Assembly: GCF_035222485.1 (NCBI RefSeq)
Contig: NC_085923.1
Coordinates: 806,001-870,000, forward strand
Length of the DNA: 64,000 bases
Source: Podospora pseudoanserina
Taxonomy: Eukaryota > Ascomycota > Sordariomycetes > Sordariales > Podosporaceae
Direction of reading: 5' to 3'
Shown here in pieces: positions 11,357-22,600 of the stretch. Within the stretch, counting starts at the first letter, position 1, and every line of letters starts with the position of its first letter. The notes beneath the pieces are model-generated. The model was not told where the DNA came from, made no database searches, and saw only the letters and a list, made by a program, of their open reading frames with translations. A program made the translations under genes and the position numbers.

Positions 11357-12040
11357 TTACTGTTGACTAGGTAGAGTGCCGGGCGCTTCCTCCTGCTTCG
11401 GGCAATGTTCTTCAGGTGTGTCTGAGAGCAGTTCGTTTGACGATCCCTTCTGATCATACGGTGCCGTATACGGGGTATATGGCGACGGTGGCTCTATCTC
11501 GGAAGACTGAGTATCCCTGACTCGTATTCAACTTCTGTTGGCCCCTTGGTGGCTTCTTTGGTGGGAACTGGATTGCCTTCTGATCTAGAAGCAGGCGATT
11601 GCTGTCTCAGCCAGGGTTTCAATGACGGCTTCTGGGAGAAAATCTGTATCAATCTAAGATCGTCCTATCAACCTTTGCCGTGCTAGACGGTCCTTGATAA
11701 GAGTACAAGCCATGGTTCCAATCGGAATGGTGAGAACTGGCCTTTGTCAACACAGTTTGTGTGATAAACCAGTACCGCGCAACTCCACCGAAGTCACTGC
11801 TGGGTTTCTGTTTTGATTGTCTGTTAAAAGTTGTCCATGGATGTTGGGTGAGGGTAGCAAACCACAGACTTACATCTATGTGGAATTTGCCCTTGCCGCA
11901 AATTTCTTGCAGAGTCAGGATGAGGCGTTGGATGTCTCCGCCCTCGATCGTGCAGGAAGATAGGTGCCAGTCAGGTCAGCTTTGCATACTGCACAGTGTA
12001 AAACGACGGCTCAGCATTTTGCTCCGTCGTTACGGCCTTA
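11357..12040 (-). pseudogene. Unidentified degenerate minus-strand gene between the two CorA-like relics
   Basis: Coding sense appears on the minus strand: FKAVTTEQNAEPSFYTVQYA, then after a one-base frame change a stretch with DIQRLILTLQEICGKGKFHI ending at a GTAAGT donor near 11872, and a C-terminal Pro/Ser-rich piece (EIEPPSPYTPYTAPYDQKGS) ending at a TAA at 11357-11359. The inserted base that breaks the frame is next to the codons for KLT. I do not recognise the family. The regular codon structure around a single shift suggests a once functional gene. Confidence 0.35.
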
Positions 12041-12247
12041 AACCTTTGCACTGAGAAACAAGCACTCATCCCTACCTATCACATGAGCTGGACTGCTCCT
12101 TTATCTTTGTGCATGATTTGTACGGTTGCATAAGTCCATGGTGAAGATGCATAAAATCAAGTGTGCTCGTTTGGCCTTGCGGGCGCGCTTAGCACCGTGT
12201 GCAAACGTATAAGGTAAGGTAGCCAAAAAATAGCACATTGGGCCCTG

Positions 12248-14101
12248 TTGTTATGGGCCCAACGCGACGAAAAAACATGGTGGGGAAGAAAGACTCTACT
12301 CAATGTTCAAAAACAAGAATTCATCATGGGTTGGCCACGAGTAGTAAATCCAATATTGACAATTGAAGACAATGACTGTCTATTTGAGTATGATTGCCCG
12401 TCAACTATCGTGTCGAAGGTGATCCGCAACCATGTAAGTAACCCGATAAGGGAATGCATTTGCGTGATAGATGTGTTGAAATGGGAACTGATGAGTTATC
12501 TCATAGGGGAGAGAAACCGAGAGTATTGGTCTGAAGAGCGATGGGGATTGGAGCCACTGGTTTCAGGTATTTTATCTCCATGGATAAGAATACATTCGGG
12601 TATGGCACAGGGAACTCACACGACGGCTCAAGAGTCAAATCTTTGCAGAAAACCTTTTGGAACAACCATCGAAACAACAGGAGCGATCTGGCTACCACAT
12701 ACTGTAAGTTTCACATACAAGCAACGCACCTTCGTATCTCTGATGGCTGACGCTGAACACCCCCAAGACTCTGCGGTGCCGTGGGGCCAGCATTCACAGC
12801 ACTCGAACATGTCCAACTGATCTGTACTACCTCCCCTTTTCTCTATTTCGTTGGCAAAGGATTACCAAGGCCTTCCATCTCTAAGATGAAATCTGCAGGG
12901 CCTTCACCAAGAGCCACGAAGGCGGCTGCGCGACCTACCTCATGCACGGCAACTCACTCCGGATGTACACCTCAGCCATGTCATGGGATCACCAGAGCTG
13001 GACCTCGGCGAATAGCCTCGCAATTTCATCCACCTATATTGAAACTTCGAAGCTTACTGCCGCGGTCATATTCGGATGTTCAGAACAGCAAATGGCCAGG
13101 GTTGAGGAGCTGCTTGCATCATGTCCGGAGGTCAAGTCACATCCCCTGCTTACGGTCGGGATATTTGCGGGACTACACAAGGATAGGATCAAGGAGATTG
13201 TCAAGAAGGCGATTTATGAGTGCATTGCAGCTATTACAGATCTGAAGCTGGATCGTGATGCGCCTCCGTTGGTGAAGCGAGACTTCAAGCTGAACAGGAA
13301 GCTGAGAAACTGGCGGCTGAAGACGAAGATGGCGGAGGAGGAGGCCAGAACTACCAAGGGTTTGCTCCAGAAGATGATAACGCAGGTTGAGGAGGAGCAG
13401 CAGCTGCAATCCTTCCAATACGACGGCGAGTTTGCCACGAGCACGCGGAGATTTAAACAACGGTTTACGGAGATTGAGATTGAGTTGGACGCCCTGATGG
13501 CTAGGTGCCGGATAATGTTTGACGACATGACTTATTCGAGGAGCTGGTGAGTCTTTTCGATCATATCTTCCGATTGTTTCTTGCCCACATGGGGGCTGAA
13601 GTTGCCTTCAGTTTATGAATGAGCGCCTCAGTGATGATGCCGAGCGAGCAAGGGACCAAGCAAAGATGAGTACGGTCATAGCCTTTGTTGCTATGCTGTA
13701 TCTTCCAATAACAGCTGTGGCGGTAAGAGGTCTTCCTGATAGTAATCTTGGGCTTAGTGCTGATGCGTCTCGTCAAGACAATTTTCGCTGTGCCGGTTTT
13801 CGATTTCCAAAACCACTGGAGAGATATCTACTTCCGAAAGGCAGAGACTGGGGAAGATTCCGATCAACCGCCAGTCCTATCTTCATACTTCTGAGTGTAC
13901 CTAATTGTGTCTGTTGTCCTTATCGGATTCACAGTGTTCGGTTGGTGGTATTACGCAAGAGGTACGAGCAAAGCGCACAACCGGAGAAAAGCTTTGAAGC
14001 GCATGCGGCGAGCACATGCGACCACGGGAGAGGGTGGAACAACTCATGAATCTCGAGGGCGTTTCTTGGGCTATGGGATCGACCACAAGGAAAGTGTTTG
14101 A
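12248..14101 (+). pseudogene. CorA-like transporter gene, copy 2, with two in-frame stops
   Basis: Readable exons: an upstream piece to 12707 (ending TTGAIWLPHT at a GTAAGT donor); 12768 to about 13547 (RGASIHSTRTCPTDLYYLPF, then AICRAF-like ICRAFTKSHEGGCATYLMHG and a long coiled coil); about 13596-13722 (MNERLSDDAERARDQAKMST, TM1 VIAFVAMLYLPITAVA); 13778-14101 (TIFAVPVFDFQNHWRDIYFR, TM2 YLIVSVVLIGFTVFGWWYYA). A TAA at 12882-12884 interrupts KAFHL-DEICRAF, and a TGA at 13892-13894 replaces a residue just before TM2. Both lie in otherwise continuous coding frames. The TAA is what C-to-T change of CAA would give. Exon 13778 starts in phase after a clean intron (13723-13777). The 5' end and the intron near 13548-13595 are uncertain. 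Confidence 0.6.
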
Positions 14102-14585
14102 CAATCAAGACAAGTTCGGGATATGGAGGGAAACACAATCCTTCACTTCCTTCTATTGACTTGTGGAGTCTGACCTCTTACCAGACAAATGTCTCCGGAG
14201 AATCGAACCCAAAGAACCTGAAGTCGGAGTGAAGAGAGTATGGGCCCAATTGTTCTGGGCCGGCGGTTTGCTGGACAAATTCTTCCGGTTTAGCGTTGCA
14301 AAATGATTGTCTCTGATTGGCACACGTTGGGTTGCAGCCCTGATAAAGTGGAGGACCGGAGCTTGACCACGTCACACATAATGTCAAGCCAACCCCATCA
14401 GGGGTAGCGGCGGTGAGGATGTCCCGATAAACACAATAGCAGCGAGCAAACAGCATGACAAAGAATATCTGAATTCAACACACCCTCAACTCACATTGCG
14501 ATTCCTCTTCCAGTGTTACCCCATGAACTCCCAGGACGTATAGCCCAAAGTCACATACTATTTCTCCCGCGGCCCTCGTGACACC
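14102..14585. other. Intergenic, includes putative promoter of the 14586 gene
   Basis: A minus-strand frame (14178-14456) has no recognisable features and was not accepted. Nothing else was seen. Confidence 0.35.
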
Positions 14586-15251
14586 ATGCCCTCGTTCACC
14601 TCCTCATCCTCTCGATCATCCAAGAAAAACAACACCCCACCGCCAGCGAATTTGCTCCCAAAGGCCCACTCCCGCCCCCACCCACCACCACCCTCATCAC
14701 GACGCGCTCACTCTCCGCGTCCTCCTTCTGCAAGTGTCACCGCGTCAGGGACATCCTTGGTCAAGCAAAAACCGCCCAAGCAAGTCTCTCGTGGGCTGAG
14801 TGGACTGACGGCGACCATCACCTCCCGCACTGATCAAGTGCTCACCCATGTCAACGAGCAAGTGACACAGATTCGTGAGGAGCAACAGAATGGCACGTCA
14901 CAATGGGTTGCCGGCGAGCTGGATCGAACTTCGCACTGGGTGCAGGGCGAGCTTACCAGGACGAATGACTGGGTTAGTCAACTGAGGGAAGAGCAGCAAA
15001 AGGAGGCGAGTCTATGGCTCGAGCAGGAGCTCGAGAAGGCACCAAAGGTCGCGATGGAAAGTGCTAAGAATACGTATCTTGGTTGGCTTTCAGGGGATGA
15101 GGGGATTGTCACGGCGGCGCTGGCCTGGATTCCTGTTGCTTTTGTTGCGGGGGAGACAGTGAGGGTTGGGATTGAGGTTGGGAAGGTTGTGTATGACCTG
15201 GTTCAGGGAACCTCTTCGAATGGGCAAAGGAGGAGAATTCAGGGGGCGTGA
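14586..15251 (+). CDS. Hypothetical protein, 221 aa, basic Pro/Ser-rich N-terminus, amphipathic repeat, hydrophobic C-terminal segment
   Basis: An uninterrupted frame starts at GACACCATGCC. Residues 1-70 are Ser/Pro/Lys-rich and probably disordered. Residues 75-155 form a charged helical region with a recurring W-x-x-x-E-L pattern (SQWVAGELDRT, SHWVQGELTRT, NDWVSQLREEQ, SLWLEQELEK), suggesting four imperfect 11-14-residue repeats. Residues 178-210 are hydrophobic (IVTAALAWIPVAFVAGETVR) and could be a membrane hairpin or a single membrane segment. I do not recognise the family. It is intact although it sits among pseudogenes, which argues that it is still expressed. Confidence 0.65.
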   Translation: MPSFTSSSSRSSKKNNTPPPANLLPKAHSRPHPPPPSSRRAHSPRPPSASVTASGTSLVKQKPPKQVSRGLSGLTATITSRTDQVLTHVNEQVTQIREEQQNGTSQWVAGELDRTSHWVQGELTRTNDWVSQLREEQQKEASLWLEQELEKAPKVAMESAKNTYLGWLSGDEGIVTAALAWIPVAFVAGETVRVGIEVGKVVYDLVQGTSSNGQRRRIQGA

Positions 15252-16880
15252 CGAGGTCATTTACCATGAGGCAGACACTAGGGGGCATCAATGGGCGTTC
15301 TTTTGGGTTTTATTTCTTGGGTTTGCTTGGGGTGTTTGATGACAGCATTTATTGAGCGACATGTATATTTCCGGTAAACAAAACAGGTTAAATAAACAAT
15401 CGACAGGTTTATAACACCGGTCCAAGAAACGAATCGCCTATATATTGGTTGTCAAAAAGATACCTACCTTATGCCATGAGTACGCCGAAGAAGGAGTCCG
15501 CCCACCATGCCCATCACCTCGAAAGTCAAGATACCGGTAGCTAACCGTTGCCTAATAACTGCCAACTATTAGAACACCGCCTCCTCGCCTGGATACCTAC
15601 GCAACCGACAAGTGATAAAGAGATACTTGACGTTATTATATGTTCTCAAGTGACCACTATGTAGGTGTATCCGTCTGATGACTGCTTGTTTTCAACACAT
15701 ACATACCTACGTCATGAGAGCGTTCCGACAATCGCGAGTTCCTGATATGCCCGTATGTTTTGTATATGACGTTGACTGACTTCCATTGTTGTTTGGCTGA
15801 AGTAGGTATTTTTACGAGCTTTGTTACATTGTCCGCCCAAGGATCAGTCGACAATTAAGTGTCGGTTTATATTATTGTATCATACCTGCCAGTTCTATTC
15901 AAGAGATAGATAAGGGAATATTTGCGGTGCCTATGAAATGTAATGCAAAAGTTTTGATGTTGGGACTTCGGTTGCTTTCCCCAAAACCCAGAGTCAACAG
16001 AAGCCACGGGAGCCTGATCTCCTGTAGTGTGACACAAAACCACTTCCGGCCTGCCATGCATATTGGTGTGACCTGAGGGTCATTTGATGTGGCTTCGAAG
16101 CCTTGATTGAGCTTGGTATGTCTCGAGTCTGCACAGCCTGACTCACTGCGAAGCCTTCGAAATCTGCAGTTCAATTCCTACCGCGTTCCGCGACACCTTA
16201 CCTCACTGCGTGCATTGGCATAGGCATTACAAAATGACCGGTCAGGAGATCTGAGGCTAGGTACTCTTTTGTCACCTGAAGTATACATCATCTTATGGTA
16301 CTTCCCTATCGCATGTACTTGAGGCAGGCTGTCTTGCTGAAAACTGTCGGTCGCAGGCCTGGTAGACAGGTGTCGGGGATATATTAGGTACCTGTTAATG
16401 TACCAATTTAGGCTAGATAGATAAGGAGGTATTATTCTACCTCTCACCTCTGGCTTCACTTTGGAGTTGTGGTTGGTTGATAGAGTTCACCAAAGCTTCG
16501 ATATCCATTCCGTGAATTTCTGCCAGTAATGCCCCAGGTTGTTGGGACCTACCAACCTAAACGTAACATTCTATACATCACAGGGACCGGGCAATGGTGT
16601 GATGGTGCTAGGCTGCAGATTAGGTATTGATGAGCTCAAGCTGCCAATTTGGTCAAGGTGCAGGTAGGGGTGCCGGCATTACCTAATTCACGAAGAATCA
16701 TTCACCTCATGCATGATATATGCCGCAGAAACCGCCCCTTTTTCTTTGGGCACAGGCGGTCAGCCTACTGAAGCGGTAAATTACAGGGAGGGCCGTCTCG
16801 ATTTGGATATGTAAAGTATCTGCTAGCTATTCGTAGGTCTATGAAAGCCTTGTCTACCTGGGCTTTCTCAACAACCTCCC
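15252..16880. other. Long intergenic stretch without an assignable gene
   Basis: Two minus-strand frames (15899-16174, 16178-16459) overlap stop-rich alternatives and have no domain or splice context. There is no RNA gene, and no transposon end was recognised. Confidence 0.4.
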
Positions 16881-16883
16881 AGA

Positions 16884-18079
16884 TTGCTCTTTCAACGCAT
16901 TCATTCTCTTGGACTTGTTCGGGCCCAAACCAAATATGTCGCAACTTACGAGAACCTCCGAGTCTGCAGGTCGCGAGCTGGTTCCATTGCCTACGATCTC
17001 GCCTCCCATCATGCCCTCGGCGGGGGTTCATGTGTTTTCAAATCGGACTACCCTGCCTACCTCAAGGCATTGCTCCCGCACCCGAACTCAACTACCGAGA
17101 TCAACATCATCATTCAGCCCAATTGTTCTCCTCATGTTGGAACCCTGTGCAGTGTAGGCTTGGCGTTTGTGATCGCCAGGAGGATGGCCGACCTTGGGAT
17201 GGAAGTGGTAGTGATGTGCGACCACTGGAACAGTGCCAAGGGTGAGCAGATGACAGTTGATGGCGTCGTCTACTAGAGAGGCCTCCACGGCACGGGCAAA
17301 TTCCAAACCTACCTTCATGGATATGAGAGACTGCTGAAGGATCGGTCGGACCTCTATGGTATGCGGTACAAGGTCTGCATCGAGGAAGAGGTTCTCAGCA
17401 TGGACGGCATCTCACAGGTCTTGCAAAAGGTCATTCGGGATCGCGAGAGTCTGGCAAGGCACCTTGCGCCATCGACTGGCTCTCTCGCCATCTGCGCTGG
17501 CTGCCCTCACTGTGGGTTCGTCGACAAGTACGGGGTGAACAACAGATACTCGGCCGACGGACTAGAAGTCTCGTTCCACTGTCAGGTCCACGGTCGATTC
17601 TCTATAGCACCCATAAAGATCCACAGAGGTTTCTCTTCAACTGTCAGCTTCTCAATCTTATCTTGGGATATTTCTACGAGAATGCTCCGTACAACTGGAT
17701 TGAGATTTGTGGGAGTGACTATGCAGGATTCTGGCAGGAGCAGCTTCTCTGGCGGTTTCTCTCCAAGCCCGCCATCATCGTCTATACCCACCTGATCTCG
17801 GATTGGTTGGGAAACAAGGTTTTTAAATCGCTGTATCAGCAGAAAACTGCATGGAACTACTGGGTGAAAGCAGACCAGGAGTATTTGCTCAGTTACGAGG
17901 TGCTTGGGCGCGAGGGGAAAGATATCAGTCTGCTTTGGTGGGAGATCGAGCTGTGGGTGGATCAACCTTATCGGCTTTTCCGTGGCTACACCCTTCATTA
18001 CCTTCACCTCTTGTTTCAACAGGAGAAGGTACTTCTCGGGACTATTCACACCCAGGCGTCTGAGCCCGAGACAGAGTGA
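16884..18079 (+). pseudogene. Class-I aminoacyl-tRNA-synthetase-like (HUP fold) gene, broken by a stop and a frameshift
   Basis: The N-terminal part contains a HIGH-like motif in IIQPNCSPHVGTLCSVGLAF, followed by MEVVVMCDHWNSAKGEQ. A TAG at 17274-17276 interrupts DGVVY-RGLHGTGKFQTYLHG. In-frame coding continues through a zinc-site-like segment (ICAGCPHCGFVDKYG, FHCQVHG). Near 17600 the frame changes without an intron, and coding resumes as APYNWIEICGSDYAGFWQEQ, then a KMSKS-like site written GNKVFKSLY, then YRLFRGYTLHYLHLLF and a stop at 18077-18079. HIGH plus KMSKS-like motifs place it with class-I synthetases, closest in feel to class-I lysyl enzymes. Related stand-alone folds such as fungal tRNA-dependent cyclodipeptide synthases are a possible alternative. 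The first KMSKS serine is Phe (TTT), a change reachable by C-to-T. No ATG in the right frame starts it. Confidence 0.5.
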
Positions 18080-18687
18080 TTGAGGTGTAGTGTCTCGAGA
18101 GAGAAGTTGGTGGGGGTCGAATCCCAGATGTATGTGAAATTGCCTAAGTTACCTAAGAAGTAAGGAATATTGAAATGAGGAACTGGAGTTGATATCGACC
18201 ACTGCCTCGTATAAAGCACTCAAATTAGGGACACGTATTTATCTTCTTTCAAGCTTGCTAGGTGCACCCCCTCATCAGGAGTCGGTGAGTGAGTTAATTT
18301 ACAAGACATTTGGCAGATAAATCATGAAAGAGGTATCCATCTATTATTGACTTTGGCTGTTCTGGTAGTAACTTTATTTGCGTTATGCTACTAGTAGTAG
18401 GTAAGTTCATAGAAAAGCTCATTATCACACTAATTCAGTAGGAAAAGCATATCCGGATTGGAAAGAAATGTGTACCTGACCAGGGTGGTCTTCAAAGTAA
18501 AAAAACACCCCCGGCCAGAGCCAATGTTTCGATTGACGCCTCCTTGTTGTAAAGCGATGTTAATTGGCCAAATCACCTGCGGAGTTATTTTGTGCTGGCT
18601 GGTTACTCAAGGGACGACCCCCAAAATTCCAATAACCTCAAACGCGTTCCGCCTTCCGACCCGCGCTCAGCTTTTCGCCCACCTTAG
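18080..18687. other. Intergenic, nothing assignable
   Basis: AT-rich spacer before the ASCH-like gene. One short frame (18458-18724) has no family features. Confidence 0.35.
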
Positions 18688-18744
18688 TCGATCGACCTCC
18701 AAGATGCTCACTCTAAGAACCTGACTGTCGATGTGATCCTTCCC

Positions 18745-19236
18745 ATGCAGGATCCCTACATGAGCCAAATCATCAACGGGACAAAAAACTACGAGTTCCG
18801 CGAGTACTGCCTGAAGCCCAGCGTCAAGCACATCTGGTTCTACCGCACCGCGCCGCACTCGGCCCTCACCCATATCTGCGAGACTCTTCCAGCAAGGACG
18901 CGAAACCCCGGCGTTGCCCCTCTCGAGGAAAACCGATCTGGCAACGCAGAGTTCAACAACAGGCACAAAGACTGGGCCGGTTACGATTTCGCCTACAAGA
19001 TTGTCTCTGTTTACGAGCTGCGGAAGCCAATATCACTAGCCGCGATGAGAGGGGAATATGGGTTCAAGTCCGCTCCCCGAGGTCTGGTATACCTACCGCA
19101 GTCTGTGGCCAAGCGTGTAGCGTGGCGTCAACAGAAGCTTGTGCTTGGGAACAAGAATGGAAATGATAACGGGGGTGGGGATAAGGATAAGAAGGCAGAT
19201 AGGCACGGAAACGGAGGCGACTTGGCAGAGTCCTGA
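18745..19236 (+). CDS. ASCH/PUA-like domain protein
   Basis: The protein reads MQDPYMSQIINGTKNYEFRE and then YCLKPSVKHIWFYRTAPHSA, LTHICET and AGYDFAYKIVSVYELRKPIS. The fold order and the NGTKxxEFR pattern fit ASCH domains, PUA-related modules thought to bind RNA or modified nucleotides. The C-terminus is a low-complexity Asn/Gly/Lys tail (GNDNGGGDKDKKADRHGNGG) ending at 19236. The frame is open upstream to about 18688 (DAHSKNLTVDVIL precedes the methionine), so the true start may lie in a 5' exon I could not place. The Met at 18745 is the first in frame. No internal stop is seen. Confidence 0.6.
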   Translation: MQDPYMSQIINGTKNYEFREYCLKPSVKHIWFYRTAPHSALTHICETLPARTRNPGVAPLEENRSGNAEFNNRHKDWAGYDFAYKIVSVYELRKPISLAAMRGEYGFKSAPRGLVYLPQSVAKRVAWRQQKLVLGNKNGNDNGGGDKDKKADRHGNGGDLAES

Positions 19237-19449
19237 AGCTGGCGATTATTTCACAATATTCATATTCAACCTCTTTGCAGTGTGTAGACTGGGGGCTGGT
19301 TTGCTAATTTTACAAATTTGTTTGGAGTATCTCTTCTACAGTTACTGTTGGCATATAGAGCTCAGAGTTGTCAGTTGTATTAGGTGGAGTGAGTGTACAC
19401 TCCTTCTCATGTGCAGTAGATCGGAGGTGTTTTCTCAACAAATTATCAA

Positions 19450-19561
19450 GGTGAGATGGCCGAGCGGTCTAAGGCGCCACGTTAAGGTCTTCCTTAATCA
19501 ACATCCTACTAGCTGGATTCCGTGGTCCGAAAGGGCGTGGGTTCGAATCCCACTCTCATCA
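19450..19561 (+). tRNA. tRNA-Leu (anticodon AAG) with a 32-nt intron
   Basis: The acceptor stem GGTGAGA (19450-19456) pairs with TCTCATC (19554-19560), with one G-U pair. A-box TGGCCGAGCGG; anticodon stem CCACG (19477-19481) pairs with CGTGG (19521-19525); the loop starts TTAAGG with anticodon AAG at 19484-19486. The intron 19488-19519 sits after position 37, the canonical place. The long variable arm TCCGAAAGGG, B-box GGTTCGAATCC and a T-run terminator (19566-19571) complete a class-II leucine tRNA gene. It is intact, although pseudogenes lie on both sides. Confidence 0.93.
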
Positions 19562-19640
19562 ATCTATTTTTGCAATTTCTTGCCCAAGCAAAGCCTTCTC
19601 TACAAAGTGGCTCCACCCGCCTCTTCACAAGATAGAGCTC

Positions 19641-22600
19641 TCACGCCTTTCCACTCCCATATTGTTCCAGCAACTTCCTGTGCAATTGTCGCGCAACTTA
19701 AGCCCCCCCGAGATCTCAAAAACAGCCACATCCACCTTTAGCATATCTTTCAGCCAGTTCCGCAGTTCAACAGCTATAAAGTGAGTCAACACCATAAACA
19801 CATGGCGGCTTAATTGGGTCTGTCGTTTGGGCCCCGTCCGAGCACTTTGCATAACTTTGGGATGAGACCCAAGACAAAAGAGTGGCAGCCTCCACCACTG
19901 ACTCTGCCTGTTCAGCACGAGCGCGCAGATCATCAGCACCCGAGCTCTTGGGGTCTTTGCTTGGCGCGTCCGACAGCGAGGCTTGAGAATTCCCAGTGAT
20001 CTGATGAAGATTCGCAAAAGTCGACTGGTACATCCAAGCTGGTAGGTCCATATTTCTTTCCAATACACGGTGAGGAAGGTCCAAGCCCACCACCACTTGG
20101 GAAGTTTTAGTGCTGGCTACATTCTCGGGATTGCAATAGAACTCCAATACCCCAAGCATCTCATCACTCGACATGTCGAGGATGTGCTTGGTCAAGATGA
20201 ACAGCTGCGCCAGATTGGGATGCTCGGCCGAGAACCCGACAGGGCCGCCGACAAGATTCAAGTTGACCGAGAGTGTACGGAGGCCTTTGCTGATGCGGTG
20301 GCGAGCCAGTTCATCCTGGAAGGTGTTTCCTGCTGCGTAGTTTGCTTGGGCCTGTGAGCCGATGATGGCGGCGACTGACGAGAACAAGACGAAAAAGTCC
20401 AGGTTTTCAGTGAGCTGTCCGTGCAGGTTCCATGATGCGTCAATCTTTGGTTTCAGAGGGACAGACCAAGATTCGTGGTCCATGTCCTCGAAGAAGCCAT
20501 CTCGGAGTACCATGGCTGCCTGGATACAGCCTTTGATGGATGGCATGTGAGCCTTACAGCGATCCAAAACCGCGCGGAGCGATTCTCCGTCGGCAGCATC
20601 ACATACGGGGGAGTAGATGGCAGCCCCTTGGCTCTGCAAACGTTCAATGAAGGCCAACGCCTCTGCTGACGCAGCTCCGGACCGTGACAGCAGAACTAGG
20701 TGCCCAACCCTATTCGCCGCCATCCACTCCGCAATAACCCGGCCCATGGCACCCAAGCTCCCGGCAATGACATACCTCCCATCCCCTTCGAACTGCCACC
20801 CCCTTGGAATAACAGCCCCTGTCAATTCCCCATCGCCACCACCCTCAACATCAGCAACCACCTTCTCAGCATTCTTCCCACTTTGCAAACACCGAAACGC
20901 CTCCTCCACCTCCCCCGTCCCAAACACCCTCACCGGCTCCGGCAGCCTCAGCACCCCCCGCTCAAACAACCCGAGCACCTCCCCCAGCACCTCCTTGATA
21001 ACCTCAGGCCGATCAACCGACACAGCTCTCAAATTCACCGCGCAAAACAATACATTCTTTGCAAACTGGTCCATGGGCAATCTCCCATGGGAAAAGATAT
21101 CCCTCTTCCCAATCTCGACAAACCGCCCATACGGCGCAACCCACTCCCACGACACCACCAGCGCATCCCCCGCCAAACTATTAAGCACCACGTCTACCCC
21201 CCTCCCTGCAGTCAACCTCCTGACCTCCCCCGCAAAGGAAAGGTCCCTACTGTACAGCACCATCTCCCTCGGAATCCCATACCTCGCCATTATATCTCTT
21301 TTTTTTTCTTGCGACCCCACAGTGACCAATACTGTCGCGCCGATCCAGCTGGCAATTTGGATGGCTGCTTGCCCTGTGCCCCCGGCGCCAGAGTGAATGA
21401 GGATCGTCTCCCCGGGGGAAAGGCGCGCAGTGCGGAGGAGGGAGTGGTGCGCGGGACAAAGTTGATGGGGATGGCGGCTGCGTGGGGGAAGGTGGTGGTG
21501 GCGGTGGGTAGGCACTCGAAGTGGAGGGTGTCCAGTAGGCCGGGTTGACCGATTTGGGTGAGCTCCCACTCGGGACAGGCACCCGTTGAGACACCCTGCA
21601 GGAAATTGTTTGCTGCTTGACGGATACACGCTGGAACTGCTTCGGGTGTAGAGGATGGATCCAGGGCGACGGTGGAGAAGACCAGCCCGTGACGTTCCTT
21701 GCGCAGCACGCGAGCGAGACCAAGGATTGGGCCGTTGGAAAAAGGCGTGTTTTCCCCTATCCACATTATGTTGTTTGCTGCGGAAAGGGTGTCGTGAAAG
21801 GCTGAGTATTGTTCAGGGTTGAGGTGTGCGAATGATGGCCAGGTTGCGCTGTCTTGGAGGATAATGATAAGGGGCTGTTGAGGGGTAGTCTTGGCATGTG
21901 TCCGAGATACCGCCTGGGAGGAAGTGCAGCATGTGGCTGCTATCCCTTGCTCATCAAGGCAGGCCTTGATGGCCCGAGTCCAAACCATAATTTGGTGTCT
22001 TCTTGCAGAAACGGGAATCTCCTCCCAACCGGTCACAAGAAGCGCAGTTGTCGAGTAACCCAAACTACCAGCTTCCACAAGGGGGCTGACCTTGTTGGCG
22101 ATGGTGACACTGCTGAAACGGTTTTATTCCTCTTCACAATCGTGCAGTATCGTTTCCATCTGGAACAAGTCCTCCGAAGCTCCCGGTCCCAGTCGGTAGG
22201 GGTAGCCACCGGCCCCTTCTGGCGCCAAGTCTCAGCAGCTGTTTGTCGAAGAGGTTAGAAACAGTTCGTGAAAAGGTGGGCAAAGACAAACCTCTCAAAC
22301 ATGAACGGGCCGATGGTACTCGACGGGTTAGTAACCTCGACCAAAATAAGTTTTCCCCCTCACCTTGAGTCAGCTTCGACTTATACCACCCGAAAGAGCA
22401 AAGGCAACACATTCACCCTCTCAAAAGCCTATGCAGATTCCCAAGCGACCTCTCCAACAACGGGGTAGTGTGCAGAACCTGTCCTGCGTCAGCAGCTATC
22501 TTACCACCACCAGACCATATTGTTCTCGAGCTCAACAACTCACATTAGCAACAACTACCAAATCATACCCCCCTTCCAACCCCTGTCTCCTATCACCATC

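Noticed and set aside
19139-19741. 200-codon plus-strand frame across the tRNA gene
   Set aside because: It overlaps the end of the ASCH-like gene in another frame and runs through a complete tRNA-Leu gene and the PKS end.
20617-21548. Long plus-strand frames opposite the PKS
   Set aside because: They are shadows of the enoylreductase/ketoreductase codons. The minus strand has clear family motifs there.
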